A stretch of DNA of 64,000 bases. It comes from Microbacter margulisiae. Its GTDB lineage: Bacteria; Bacteroidota; Bacteroidia; Bacteroidales; Paludibacteraceae. Both the position numbers and the translations under genes were made by a program. The notes beneath the pieces were generated by a model. It made no database searches. It was not told the origin of the DNA and saw only the letters and a program-made list of their open reading frames with translations. Numbering within the stretch: position 1 is the stretch's first letter; every line of letters begins with the position of its first letter. The DNA is taken from the NCBI RefSeq assembly GCF_014192515.1, contig NZ_JACHYB010000002.1, positions 310,001-374,000 of the forward strand, in the 5' to 3' direction. Positions 29,277-37,858 of the stretch are shown here, in pieces.

Positions 29277-30371
29277 ATGAACATTTTGATTGATATTTGC
29301 CACCCCAGCCACGTTCATTTATTCAAGCATTCCATTCGCCTCCTTCAACAGGATGGACACAACGTGATTGTCACCGTTAAAGATATCCCTGTTGCCAAAC
29401 AGCTTTTAGAGCAGGAACATATTGACTACCTTTCTTTAGAAGGAACAAAACGCGACTCATTACTTGGCAAAGGGTTAATACAATTAAAATACAATTACTT
29501 ACTAACGAGAATAGCCAGAAGGTATCATATTGACATTGGTATTGGTTCGTCTGTCACAGTGGCCCAAATAGCCAAGTTGAATGGATTTCCATCCCTTTTC
29601 TTTGATGATGATGATGACTTTGTAGAGCCTTTAACCGTACGCTTTGCCCATTCTTTTGCGTCCGTCATCCTTTCACCAAAACCATTGGAAGCCCACAGAA
29701 AAAAACGGCCAGCCATTTTTTATCAGGGCAGCCATGAGTTGGCATATTTACATCCCAACCGTTTTCGACCGGATCCTTCAGTAATGCAATCCATCGGATT
29801 ACAGGTGGATGAACCTTTCTTCGTTATGCGTTTCAATGCATTTAAAGCGCATCATGACGGGAATGTACAGGGCCTTACGCTGGAACAAAAATTGGATTTG
29901 ATCAATATTCTTGCTCCCCACGGCAAAGTTCTGATTACAACCGAACGAAATATTGAACCGGAACTTGCCCCATATCAGATGAAAATATCACCTGACAAGG
30001 TACATCATCTGCTTTATTATGCAACCCTTTTTGTAGGCGACAGTCAAACTATGACTTCTGAAGCTGCTATTTTAGGAACGCCGGCCTTCAGATGTAATTC
30101 ATTAGTAGGACAATTAGCTGTTATTGAAGAATTGGAAAATCGCTATAATCTCGCCTATGGATTTACCACTGATCATTTTACACAAATGACAGAGACTATT
30201 CGTCAGTTGCTAGATAATTCCAATCTAAAAAAGGAATGGCACACAAAAAGAGAGTATTATCTTACTGATAAAATAGATGTTACTGCTTTTCTGGTATGGT
30301 TTATAGAGCACTATCCCAAAAGCAAACAAATTGTTTTAGACGATCCTTCATTTCCACTATCTTTTCGTTAA
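29277..30371 (+). CDS. DUF354 family protein (GT-B-like)
   Basis: A 364-residue DUF354 protein starting MNILIDICHPSHVHLFKHSI, with AGGAG 2 nt upstream; the longer frame from 29187 overlaps the previous gene and is rejected. DUF354 proteins resemble UDP-GlcNAc 2-epimerases and GT-B transferases. Visible blocks are GIGSSVTVAQIAKLNGFPSLFFDDDDDFVEPL and, in the second half, LLYYATLFVGDSQTMTSEAAILGTPAFRCNS, which resembles the nucleotide-sugar side of the epimerase fold. Third gene of the glycan cluster, 16 nt after the FemAB-like gene. Confidence 0.82.
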   Translation: MNILIDICHPSHVHLFKHSIRLLQQDGHNVIVTVKDIPVAKQLLEQEHIDYLSLEGTKRDSLLGKGLIQLKYNYLLTRIARRYHIDIGIGSSVTVAQIAKLNGFPSLFFDDDDDFVEPLTVRFAHSFASVILSPKPLEAHRKKRPAIFYQGSHELAYLHPNRFRPDPSVMQSIGLQVDEPFFVMRFNAFKAHHDGNVQGLTLEQKLDLINILAPHGKVLITTERNIEPELAPYQMKISPDKVHHLLYYATLFVGDSQTMTSEAAILGTPAFRCNSLVGQLAVIEELENRYNLAYGFTTDHFTQMTETIRQLLDNSNLKKEWHTKREYYLTDKIDVTAFLVWFIEHYPKSKQIVLDDPSFPLSFR

Positions 30372-30386
30372 ACTACTTTTGTCGCC

Positions 30387-31139
30387 ATGGACTTTACTTA
30401 CAAGAAATACCAGGAGCTGCTGATCTCTTTGAAAGAAAAGGAATATGATTTTCGCACTTTTGAATCATTCTGTCAAGGGAATAACCCAAATCGCTTTGTG
30501 ATATTACGTCATGATGTGGATGCACGGCCACAGCATTCTTTGCAGGTTGCCAAAATTGAATATTCATTGGAGATTCCGGCAAGCTATTATTTTCGTATTG
30601 TACCTAAGAGTAATCATCCGGAAATTATTAAACAAATTGTTGCTCTGGGACATGAAATCGGGTATCATTATGAAGATCTGACTCTCGCCAAGGGAGATTC
30701 CGTACAAGCTATTGATCTGTTCAAAGAACATTTAGAATATTTTCGTCAGTTTTATCCGGTAACCACCATTTGTATGCATGGTAGTCCTATGTCAAGTTAC
30801 GACAACCGTGAAATTTGGAATTCATACAATTATAAAGAATGGAATCTCATTGGCGAGCCTTATTTTGACATTGATTTTCAAGAAGTTGCATACATAACAG
30901 ATACCGGACGAAAATGGAATGATCTACAAAGTAACCGAAGAGACAAAGTGGCTACCTCTCGTCACTTCCAATATAGAACGACAAATGACTTAATAGAAGC
31001 ACTTCTAAAAGGTTATTTGCCTGAAAAAATAATGATTACAACACATCCGCAACGTTGGACAGACAATGGAATAAAATGGACTCAGGAACTTGTACTTCAG
31101 TCTATCAAAAACCAGATAAAAAAACGCATGATCAGATAA
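30387..31139 (+). CDS. Polysaccharide deacetylase-like protein
   Basis: A 250-residue cytosolic protein (no signal peptide) with features of the NodB/carbohydrate esterase 4 fold: RHDVDARPQHSLQVAKIE (metal-binding H-D-V-D), ASYYFRIVPKSNHPE, LGHEIGYHYEDL and the late TTHPQRWTDNG. Expected reaction is removal of an N-acetyl group from an amino sugar. The usual H-x3-H metal motif appears only in altered form, so activity is uncertain. 15 nt after the DUF354 gene, the last member of the four-gene cluster. Confidence 0.82.
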   Translation: MDFTYKKYQELLISLKEKEYDFRTFESFCQGNNPNRFVILRHDVDARPQHSLQVAKIEYSLEIPASYYFRIVPKSNHPEIIKQIVALGHEIGYHYEDLTLAKGDSVQAIDLFKEHLEYFRQFYPVTTICMHGSPMSSYDNREIWNSYNYKEWNLIGEPYFDIDFQEVAYITDTGRKWNDLQSNRRDKVATSRHFQYRTTNDLIEALLKGYLPEKIMITTHPQRWTDNGIKWTQELVLQSIKNQIKKRMIR

Positions 31140-31233
31140 AATTCAGATTATTGCATAACAAAAATTTTTTAGTTTCGTTTTTGGAGAATAAAAAGTAAAT
31201 TCGCATCCTTTTTCTCTAAAAATAATACCCGTT

Positions 31234-31449
31234 ATGAACTACATAGATTATCTTGGTTATGCGGCTTCTACAGCCATTGTGATTTCTTTTATTCTTAAAA
31301 ACGTAAACAGCATCCGAATCATTAATAGTATTGGCTGTTTGTTATTTGTGACTTATGGTATTTTATTACCAAGCATCCCCGTGATTATTGCAAACGGAGC
31401 GGTTATTATTATCAATATGTATCATCTTTTTCAACATCATAAATCATGA
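31234..31449 (+). CDS. Small membrane protein (YgjV-like)
   Basis: A 71-residue protein made almost wholly of three membrane segments (about 5-22, 27-45, 48-66), resembling half of a YgjV- or SemiSWEET-type protein ([24 protein letters not shown]...[10 protein letters not shown]). Its stop overlaps the proA start by 4 nt (ATGA), so it is translationally coupled to proA. Function unknown; transport of a small solute is possible. Confidence 0.75.
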   Translation: MNYIDYLGYAASTAIVISFILKNVNSIRIINSIGCLLFVTYGILLPSIPVIIANGAVIIINMYHLFQHHKS

Positions 31450-32699
31450 ATACCTTATCCTTGATTTTAGCTCAGGCCAAAACAGCAAAGCATAGTCTGA
31501 ATAGGCTAGACGATGGAACAATCCGTCAGGTTTTAGTGTCAGTTGCTATTGAAACTGTCAAGCAAACCAACGCTCTTTTGGATGCCAACCAAAAGGATTT
31601 AAACAAGATGGATAAAAGCGATCCCAAATATGATCGGTTAAAACTCACTGAAGCACGCATAAAAGCTATTGCTCAGGACATGCAAAATGTTGCTGAGCTA
31701 CCTTCCCCTGTCAATGAAGTTCTTTTAGAGCGAAAGCTATCTAATGGACTAATATTGAAAAAAATAAGTGTCCCATTTGGCATCATTGGAATTATTTATG
31801 AAGCAAGACCAAATGTCAGCTTTGACGTATTCTCATTATGCTTGAAATCAGGCAACGTGTGTCTTTTAAAAGGTGGTTCAGACGCTCAATACTCGAACAC
31901 AGCTATAGTAACATTAATACAAACCGTTTTAGAAACCTTTAATATTGATCCTCATGTTATTAGTCTGTTGTCGCCGGAAAGAGAAAGCACTCTTGAGTTG
32001 CTTCACGCAGTAGGAAAAGTAGATTTGATTATTCCGCGGGGCAGTCAGGGATTAATTGAATTTGTTCGCGATAATGCCCGCGTACCCATTATTGAGACGG
32101 GAGCAGGTATTTGTCATACCTATTTCGACGAATATGGAGATGTTACAAAAGGAGCCTCAATCATCAACAATGCAAAAACTCGTCGTGTAAGTGTATGCAA
32201 CGCATTGGACTGTGCTATCATTCACCGTAGCCGTTTAGCAGATCTTCCAAGACTTGTGTCAGCATTAGCATTATCCAACGTAATTATTTATGCGGATGAG
32301 CCAGCATTTGAGGTGTTACAGGCAAATTACCCTGAGCATTTACTACAAAAAGCTACAGAGGCTTCTTATGGAACCGAATTTTTAGATTACAAAATAGCTA
32401 TAAAGACAGTCGGTTCTATTGATGAAGCACTTTTGCATATAGATCATTATAGTTCCAAGCACAGTGAAGCTATTATTAGTGAAAACGAAGAACGGATTGC
32501 TTTATTTCAACAACAGGTAGATGCAGCCTGCGTATATGCCAATAGTTCAACAGCATTTACAGATGGTGCACAATTCGGAATGGGAGCTGAAATAGGAATC
32601 AGTACGCAAAAACTGCATGCCCGTGGACCTATGGCGTTACAGGAAATGACAACCTACAAATGGCTGATTTCAGGTAACGGCCAAACCCGACCGAAGTAA
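31446..32699 (+). CDS. proA: Glutamate-5-semialdehyde dehydrogenase
   Basis: Gamma-glutamyl phosphate reductase, second step of proline synthesis, using NADPH. The 417 residues match the family length. Blocks: [55 protein letters not shown], the catalytic cysteine in [15 protein letters not shown], and the C-terminal [28 protein letters not shown]. proB is not next to it. Followed by a hairpin terminator shared with the convergent DUF4293 gene. Confidence 0.97.
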   Translation: MNTLSLILAQAKTAKHSLNRLDDGTIRQVLVSVAIETVKQTNALLDANQKDLNKMDKSDPKYDRLKLTEARIKAIAQDMQNVAELPSPVNEVLLERKLSNGLILKKISVPFGIIGIIYEARPNVSFDVFSLCLKSGNVCLLKGGSDAQYSNTAIVTLIQTVLETFNIDPHVISLLSPERESTLELLHAVGKVDLIIPRGSQGLIEFVRDNARVPIIETGAGICHTYFDEYGDVTKGASIINNAKTRRVSVCNALDCAIIHRSRLADLPRLVSALALSNVIIYADEPAFEVLQANYPEHLLQKATEASYGTEFLDYKIAIKTVGSIDEALLHIDHYSSKHSEAIISENEERIALFQQQVDAACVYANSSTAFTDGAQFGMGAEIGISTQKLHARGPMALQEMTTYKWLISGNGQTRPK

Positions 32700-32723
32700 G
32701 CTGCTCTCCAATATATACAAAAA

Positions 32724-32762
32724 CATCGCTTTGTCTGATGATGAAACAAAGCGATGCTTTTT
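32724..32762. terminator. Bidirectional terminator between proA and the DUF4293 gene
   Basis: An 11-bp stem CATCGCTTTGT / ACAAAGCGATG (32724-32734, 32746-32756) followed by C-T5 on the plus strand; on the minus strand a T5 run also follows, so it can end both convergent units. Confidence 0.8.
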
Positions 32763-32784
32763 ATTCTCAATCAAGCTTCTTTGA

Positions 32785-33249
32785 TCATCTCAACCTATTC
32801 AGAGAACGAATTAAAGCTTCGTCTTTATTAATCGCTCTGATAGCCAAGAACGTAAGAATCATATTAATAATCTGGAAAATAAATGCATAATGATATATCC
32901 AATGAGAAGAGGTTGCAAGTTGTTGATCGGCAAACCATAAGGTAATAATTACAATAACATAGTAAGCATCCATTAACAAGAAGTTGATATACGACAAAAC
33001 CAGTTGTAATCTTCTACGTTTAAACAAAAAGATAGTTCCCAAAGCAATAACTGGAATTAAAATGTTTACTAAAGACAAGGCCCATGTTGACGAATGTAAA
33101 GCATCAATCGGAGGAGTTGCTACAAAACCTCGACACGACAAATCAAATACGTTAGCCGGCGTTACAATAGTGGCAATAGGCAAAAAAAACGTTACTGCTG
33201 ACAATATTGCGACTAACAACAAATAAACTGTTTGAATACGTTGAATCAT
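32785..33249 (-). CDS. DUF4293 family membrane protein
   Basis: A 154-residue protein with four predicted membrane segments (about 8-26, 55-75, 85-106, 120-142). It begins MIQRIQTVYLLLVAILSA, which is characteristic of DUF4293, a Bacteroidetes-specific family of unknown function. It lies 20 nt after the wbpB-like gene on the same strand and may be read from the same operon. Confidence 0.85.
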   Translation of the reverse strand: MIQRIQTVYLLLVAILSAVTFFLPIATIVTPANVFDLSCRGFVATPPIDALHSSTWALSLVNILIPVIALGTIFLFKRRRLQLVLSYINFLLMDAYYVIVIITLWFADQQLATSSHWIYHYAFIFQIINMILTFLAIRAINKDEALIRSLNRLR

Positions 33250-33269
33250 ATTTATTGTGGATTTTCAAA

Positions 33270-34307
33270 TTATTTCTTCTTCTTTTTCCAGTGCTGATCT
33301 CTAACATGATAGATTCTTTCGATAATTTCAGTCACTTTCATACCTTCAAGTAAATTAGTTGTAATAGAACCACTTCCTGAAAGTTTTTCTATCACATTTT
33401 GGATAATATAATGATGATTTTGGGCCGAACCTTTATACAAGCCATAATCATTAGGTGGATTAGACGCAGGCAATTCAGGCATTACATAATCTTTTACATG
33501 ACAATAAGTTACTTCGTTCATATATTGACCAGCAACCCGAACAGTTCCTTGTGAACCTATGATAGTAATGCTGCTTTCATAATTTTTATCCCAAATAGCC
33601 GTTGAGTAGTTCAAAACGCCCATGCCACCTTTGACAAAATCAAAAGTTACCACACCACTATCTTCAAAATCAGTCAACTGACTATGATTGAAATCTTTGA
33701 AATTGCCATGAATATTGGTTATATCTCCAAAAAGCCAATACATGATATCAATAAAATGAGAAAATTGAGTAAACAACGTACCTCCGTCTAGTTTTTCATC
33801 ACCGTGCCAATTGCCAGCTTTGTAATAATTTTCATCTCTATTCCAGTAACAATTAATTTGCACCATAAATATTTCACCAAGACTCTTCTTGAATACAAGA
33901 TCCTTTAACCATACTGCAGGTGGTGAATATCGATTTTGCATCACACAAAATACGTCTCTCGACATTGACAATGAAGTATATAAAATACGTTCAGCATCAG
34001 AACGCGTTAAAGCAATAGGCTTTTCAAGAACAACGTGATATCCGTTTTCCAAAGCTTGAATAGCATATTCTGCATGATACACGTTTGGCGTACAAATATT
34101 AACCACATCAATATCCAAATGAGCATCAAATAATTCCTCAATAGAAGAAAAAAAACGTTCCTGCAAATTACCCAATCCTAACTGATCCTTGGATAAAATA
34201 TCACAGACAGCGATTAATTCTGCATCTGGATTAAGACGAATCATTTCAGCATGTCGTTTCCCGATATGCCCCAGACCCACTACGGCAAATTTTATTTTAC
34301 AGCTCAT
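33270..34307 (-). CDS. wbpB: Gfo/Idh/MocA oxidoreductase, WbpB-like
   Basis: A 345-residue NAD-dependent sugar dehydrogenase: Rossmann motif VVGLGHIGKRHAEMI, VNICTPNVYHAEYAIQAL, and the family's catalytic EKPIAL, followed by DGGTLFTQFSHFIDIMYWLFGD. With the adjacent acetyltransferase and aminotransferase it matches the WbpB-WbpD-WbpE (WlbA-B-C) set, where this enzyme oxidises C3 of UDP-GlcNAc-uronic acid. Start overlaps the wbpD-like stop by 4 nt. The substrate is inferred from this grouping. Confidence 0.85.
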   Translation of the reverse strand: MSCKIKFAVVGLGHIGKRHAEMIRLNPDAELIAVCDILSKDQLGLGNLQERFFSSIEELFDAHLDIDVVNICTPNVYHAEYAIQALENGYHVVLEKPIALTRSDAERILYTSLSMSRDVFCVMQNRYSPPAVWLKDLVFKKSLGEIFMVQINCYWNRDENYYKAGNWHGDEKLDGGTLFTQFSHFIDIMYWLFGDITNIHGNFKDFNHSQLTDFEDSGVVTFDFVKGGMGVLNYSTAIWDKNYESSITIIGSQGTVRVAGQYMNEVTYCHVKDYVMPELPASNPPNDYGLYKGSAQNHHYIIQNVIEKLSGSGSITTNLLEGMKVTEIIERIYHVRDQHWKKKKK

Positions 34308-34885
34308 TTTGAAATAATTAATTTAGTAACATATTGATCTTGTAATTGATACTTATCACCGGTAGCAGAACAGGCAGCAAAACCCTGTTCATCAAAATGC
34401 AATCTTATGCCATAAGCACTGATCCAACCGATTTGACGTGCAGGATTTCCTACAACCAATGCATAAGGTTTCACGTCTTTTGTTACGACAGCTCCGGCTC
34501 CGATCATGGCATATTCTCCTATATGAATTCCGCACACAATTGTTGCATTAGCTCCTATCGATGCACCCCGGTGGACATATGTTGTTTTAAACTCATTTTT
34601 ACGATTAACAGTACTTCGTGGATTCAAGACATTGGTAAAAACCATCGACGGGCCTAAAAAAACATCATTTTCACAAATTACACCCGAATAGATTGATACA
34701 TTGTTTTGTACCTTTACATTGTCCCCTAATATCACATCTGGTGAAATTACCACATTCTGACCAATATTGCAATTGTCTCCAATTGTACATTGTGCCATTA
34801 TATGTGTAAAATGCCAGATTTTAGTACCATTGCCAATCGTACAAGGCAAATCAATCACAACTGTTTCATGTGCAAAATAGGACAT
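34304..34885 (-). CDS. wbpD: Left-handed beta-helix N-acetyltransferase, WbpD-like
   Basis: A 193-residue hexapeptide-repeat acetyltransferase (repeats throughout about 15-150, for example IGNGTKIWHFTHI, IGDNCNIGQNVVI and IGEYAMIGAGAVVTKDV). WbpD/WlbB enzymes acetylate the 3-amino group of UDP-GlcNAc(3NH2)A. It sits between the aminotransferase and the dehydrogenase of the same pathway, overlapping the latter by 4 nt. Confidence 0.87.
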   Translation of the reverse strand: MSYFAHETVVIDLPCTIGNGTKIWHFTHIMAQCTIGDNCNIGQNVVISPDVILGDNVKVQNNVSIYSGVICENDVFLGPSMVFTNVLNPRSTVNRKNEFKTTYVHRGASIGANATIVCGIHIGEYAMIGAGAVVTKDVKPYALVVGNPARQIGWISAYGIRLHFDEQGFAACSATGDKYQLQDQYVTKLIISK

Positions 34886-34896
34886 TGAATAATGCT

Positions 34897-36024
34897 TTAT
34901 TGTAAAACTAACTTAAGTGAATTGATGATATACTGTAACTGTTCCTCATCTAATTCGGTATGCATAGGCAAAGAAAGTACCTGTTGCGACAATTGTTCTG
35001 CCACCGGAAAATCCCCTGACTTATATCCCAGATAAGCATAAGCCTTTTGCAAATGAATTGGAATAGGATAATACACCATTGTTGGCACATTTTTCTGAGC
35101 CATTGCGATTTGCACTGCATTGCGATCAATATGATGTAATTTTAAAGTATATTGATGGAAAGCATGCGTTGACTTCAATTGATGAACAGGCGGAGAGGCC
35201 CTTTCACAACCAGCTAATGCCTGATCATAAAACTGGGCAGCCTGCTGCCGTGCCAAAATGTATAGATCAAGATATTTTAATTTCACATCTAGTACAGCAG
35301 CTTGTAAACTATCCAAACGAGAGTTAACACCAACTCTGTCATGATGATATCGAACCTCCATCCCATGATTTGCAATTGAACGGATCGTATCAGCTAATGC
35401 ATCGTCATTCGTAAAAAGAGCACCTCCATCACCAAAACATCCCAGATTTTTAGAAGGGAAAAACGATGTACAACCTACGGTTCCCATACAACCCGTTGAA
35501 CAACTTAGTCCATTAGTGAATGTATAAATTGAGCCCATTGACTGACATGCATCTTCCACTAAAAACAATTGAAATTCGTCTGCAATATTTTTCAAAGCCT
35601 CCATATCTGCATGCTGACCAAATAAATGTACGGGTAAAATTGCTTTTGTTTTTTTTGTTATTGCCTTACGCACAGCCTCTGGCGACATGCAAAAAGTCTC
35701 AGAATCAACATCTACCAAAACAGGTGTCAATCCCAATAAAGCAATAACTTCAACTGTTGCAATAAATGTAAAAGTTGGTGTAATCACCTCATCCCCTTTT
35801 TGAAGGCCAAGAGCCATAAGTGCAATTTGTAATGCATCAGTTCCATTTCCAACTGGAATAACATGCTTCACATGCAAATATTTTTCTAAATTGCGCTGAA
35901 ATATGGTAACTTTTTCGCCTCTGATGAATGTTGCTGAATCAAGTACCTGTTGCATTTGTACATTGATTTCATCGTGTATCTTATCGTATTGACTCTTTAA
36001 GTCAACCATTTGTATTGGACGCAT
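34897..36024 (-). CDS. wbpE: PLP sugar aminotransferase, WbpE-like
   Basis: DegT/DnrJ/EryC1-family aminotransferase, about 375 residues from ATG 36024 (MRPIQMVDLKSQY), the usual opening; the longer frame overlaps the upstream gene. Blocks: GNGTDALQIALMALGLQKGDEVITPTFTF, VEDACQSMG, and the PLP lysine in SFFPSKNLGCFGDGGAL, then RLDSLQAAVLDVKL. WbpE makes the 3-amino sugar that WbpD acetylates. 11 nt before the wbpD-like gene. Confidence 0.9.
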   Translation of the reverse strand: MRPIQMVDLKSQYDKIHDEINVQMQQVLDSATFIRGEKVTIFQRNLEKYLHVKHVIPVGNGTDALQIALMALGLQKGDEVITPTFTFIATVEVIALLGLTPVLVDVDSETFCMSPEAVRKAITKKTKAILPVHLFGQHADMEALKNIADEFQLFLVEDACQSMGSIYTFTNGLSCSTGCMGTVGCTSFFPSKNLGCFGDGGALFTNDDALADTIRSIANHGMEVRYHHDRVGVNSRLDSLQAAVLDVKLKYLDLYILARQQAAQFYDQALAGCERASPPVHQLKSTHAFHQYTLKLHHIDRNAVQIAMAQKNVPTMVYYPIPIHLQKAYAYLGYKSGDFPVAEQLSQQVLSLPMHTELDEEQLQYIINSLKLVLQ

Positions 36025-36046
36025 GTTTTTGTACATCAAAATGAAG

Positions 36047-37810
36047 TTATATTCCAACTTTCAGTCCAAAGGTAATAGTTAATTTTTTACCTTGCAAGAA
36101 CAACGGAGTGTACATATCCAAATACCCTTGTGCATTAGTGCGATATTCACCAGGACCTATCGGATCAGTTGGTGTATAACCTGTTATATTACTATAATCA
36201 GCTTCAAAAGTCAGAAGTACATTATTTGCTATTTCGTAATTAGCACTCAATGAAAGAGTTTTGTTTTGCCAGACTTTATCTTTCATAAAAGGCTGAGACA
36301 AAATATCATCTGCTAACGCATGAACATAATCATATTCATTACCATGTACAGCATCCGTATATGATCCCTGTAAAAGCAATCCACAAATAGGTTTATATTG
36401 CGCTGCTAAATAAATTTCCTGTGCATTGTCCCACAAATAACTTCCTAAAGTATATCCTCCTGATGTAAAATCGAGGCTTGGAATAAAATGTTTGTATGTC
36501 AGTGCATAGTTACGGGTAAATTCGCCAATAAAAGAAAAATCGCTAAACGGATAATCACTTAATTCACCTCCGATTTTCCATGAAATCGGATTTTTTTGCG
36601 GATTTGAAGGGCTTAATCTGGCAACAGAAAATTCATCAATGTACGTAGATAAGAAAAGATGTAAATGACGAATATTACGAGAGCTAAAATTAAAGAACAT
36701 CTGCGAATTCTGATTTTCAGAACCCATTGTCAATGAATGATCCATTGATTTATAAAAAGCCAATGGAATTAAGTATGCCGGTTGTATAGAACGCTCAGAA
36801 TAAATGATTGAATTACCAAAAGAAAGATAAAGTTCCCGCGTTGGACGGAAAGTAATCATATTAGCAGCAATAAATTTATTTTTATAGCGATATTCTTTCT
36901 GTCCTGTGTTATACATGTAATAATCAGTCGAATCCAACACATCAGAAGTAAGCCAACCATGAAAATAGTTTAACTCGAACCAAGGTACCGGCTTTATATT
37001 GAAAGCAATAAAAGGGAATGAAGGAGAATTCCCTGATAAAATATTCGATCCATGGTAATTGTCTCCCCATTCGATATAATCTTTTGCCAAGCCAACATTT
37101 CCCCATCCCCACGAATAATATATTCCGCCACGCATTTCGCTATAATCAGCTCCTGCATTAATGCCTCCATTATGCAACTTGTATGCTGCACCTGGGAAAA
37201 GCGTTAAATAAGAAGGAATCCGCATTAACGTGTCACGGCCTGTATAAGGGCTTGTCTGTTTCGCAAATAATTGTTCTCCTTTCGACAACAATTGTCCAAT
37301 CTGCGAATTATCACGTAAGCTGGCATATACAGTCAGATGTTTCCCAAATGTTCCCTGAAAATCAGCCCCGATGGTACGCGTACTTACAGAAGCGCTATTA
37401 TTATGTATCCACTCGTCACCAATGATCGGTGTTATACGGATACGCATGGAGTCAGTACGATAAAATACTCCGGGAGGCCATAAGGAAACATCCGTTTTGG
37501 AATTTTCAACAATATCCCAATTTTGGGGTAACGTATCTCGCTCTAACGCGTAATCATTAAGATAAAAAATCACTTCTTTACGCTGACGCTTAGTTAATTG
37601 CGATGATTTTCGCTCTATTTCTTCTAATTTTTGAGCAATAAAATGCCTGCTGTAAGGCTTAACTGCTGTATTAATCGAAATTACGCCATTGTTTGCCATT
37701 TCATCTAAGAAGTCATAGACCGTTGTATAACGAATATCTTCCGGAATATATTGACTAAAAAGAGGTAAAGTCACAGCAAAGAACAAGAACAAGAACAAAT
37801 GTCTTTTCAT
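36047..37810 (-). CDS. Wzi-like outer-membrane capsule assembly protein
   Basis: A 587-residue exported protein with a signal peptide (about 1-19, FSQ). A short helical N-terminal part (YDFLDEMANNGVISINTAVKPYSRHFIAQKL) precedes a long beta-barrel, the pattern of the Wzi capsule-assembly family common in Bacteroidetes. Repeated strands include GGIYYSWGWGNVGLAKDYIEWGDNYHG. Wzi anchors or orders surface polysaccharide at the outer membrane. Between the sugar transferase and the WbpE-like gene on the same strand. Confidence 0.85.
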   Translation of the reverse strand: MKRHLFLFLFFAVTLPLFSQYIPEDIRYTTVYDFLDEMANNGVISINTAVKPYSRHFIAQKLEEIERKSSQLTKRQRKEVIFYLNDYALERDTLPQNWDIVENSKTDVSLWPPGVFYRTDSMRIRITPIIGDEWIHNNSASVSTRTIGADFQGTFGKHLTVYASLRDNSQIGQLLSKGEQLFAKQTSPYTGRDTLMRIPSYLTLFPGAAYKLHNGGINAGADYSEMRGGIYYSWGWGNVGLAKDYIEWGDNYHGSNILSGNSPSFPFIAFNIKPVPWFELNYFHGWLTSDVLDSTDYYMYNTGQKEYRYKNKFIAANMITFRPTRELYLSFGNSIIYSERSIQPAYLIPLAFYKSMDHSLTMGSENQNSQMFFNFSSRNIRHLHLFLSTYIDEFSVARLSPSNPQKNPISWKIGGELSDYPFSDFSFIGEFTRNYALTYKHFIPSLDFTSGGYTLGSYLWDNAQEIYLAAQYKPICGLLLQGSYTDAVHGNEYDYVHALADDILSQPFMKDKVWQNKTLSLSANYEIANNVLLTFEADYSNITGYTPTDPIGPGEYRTNAQGYLDMYTPLFLQGKKLTITFGLKVGI

Positions 37811-37858
37811 AAAATAATTTTTATCATGAAAGAATAATCAAAGCTTTAGACATAAAGG

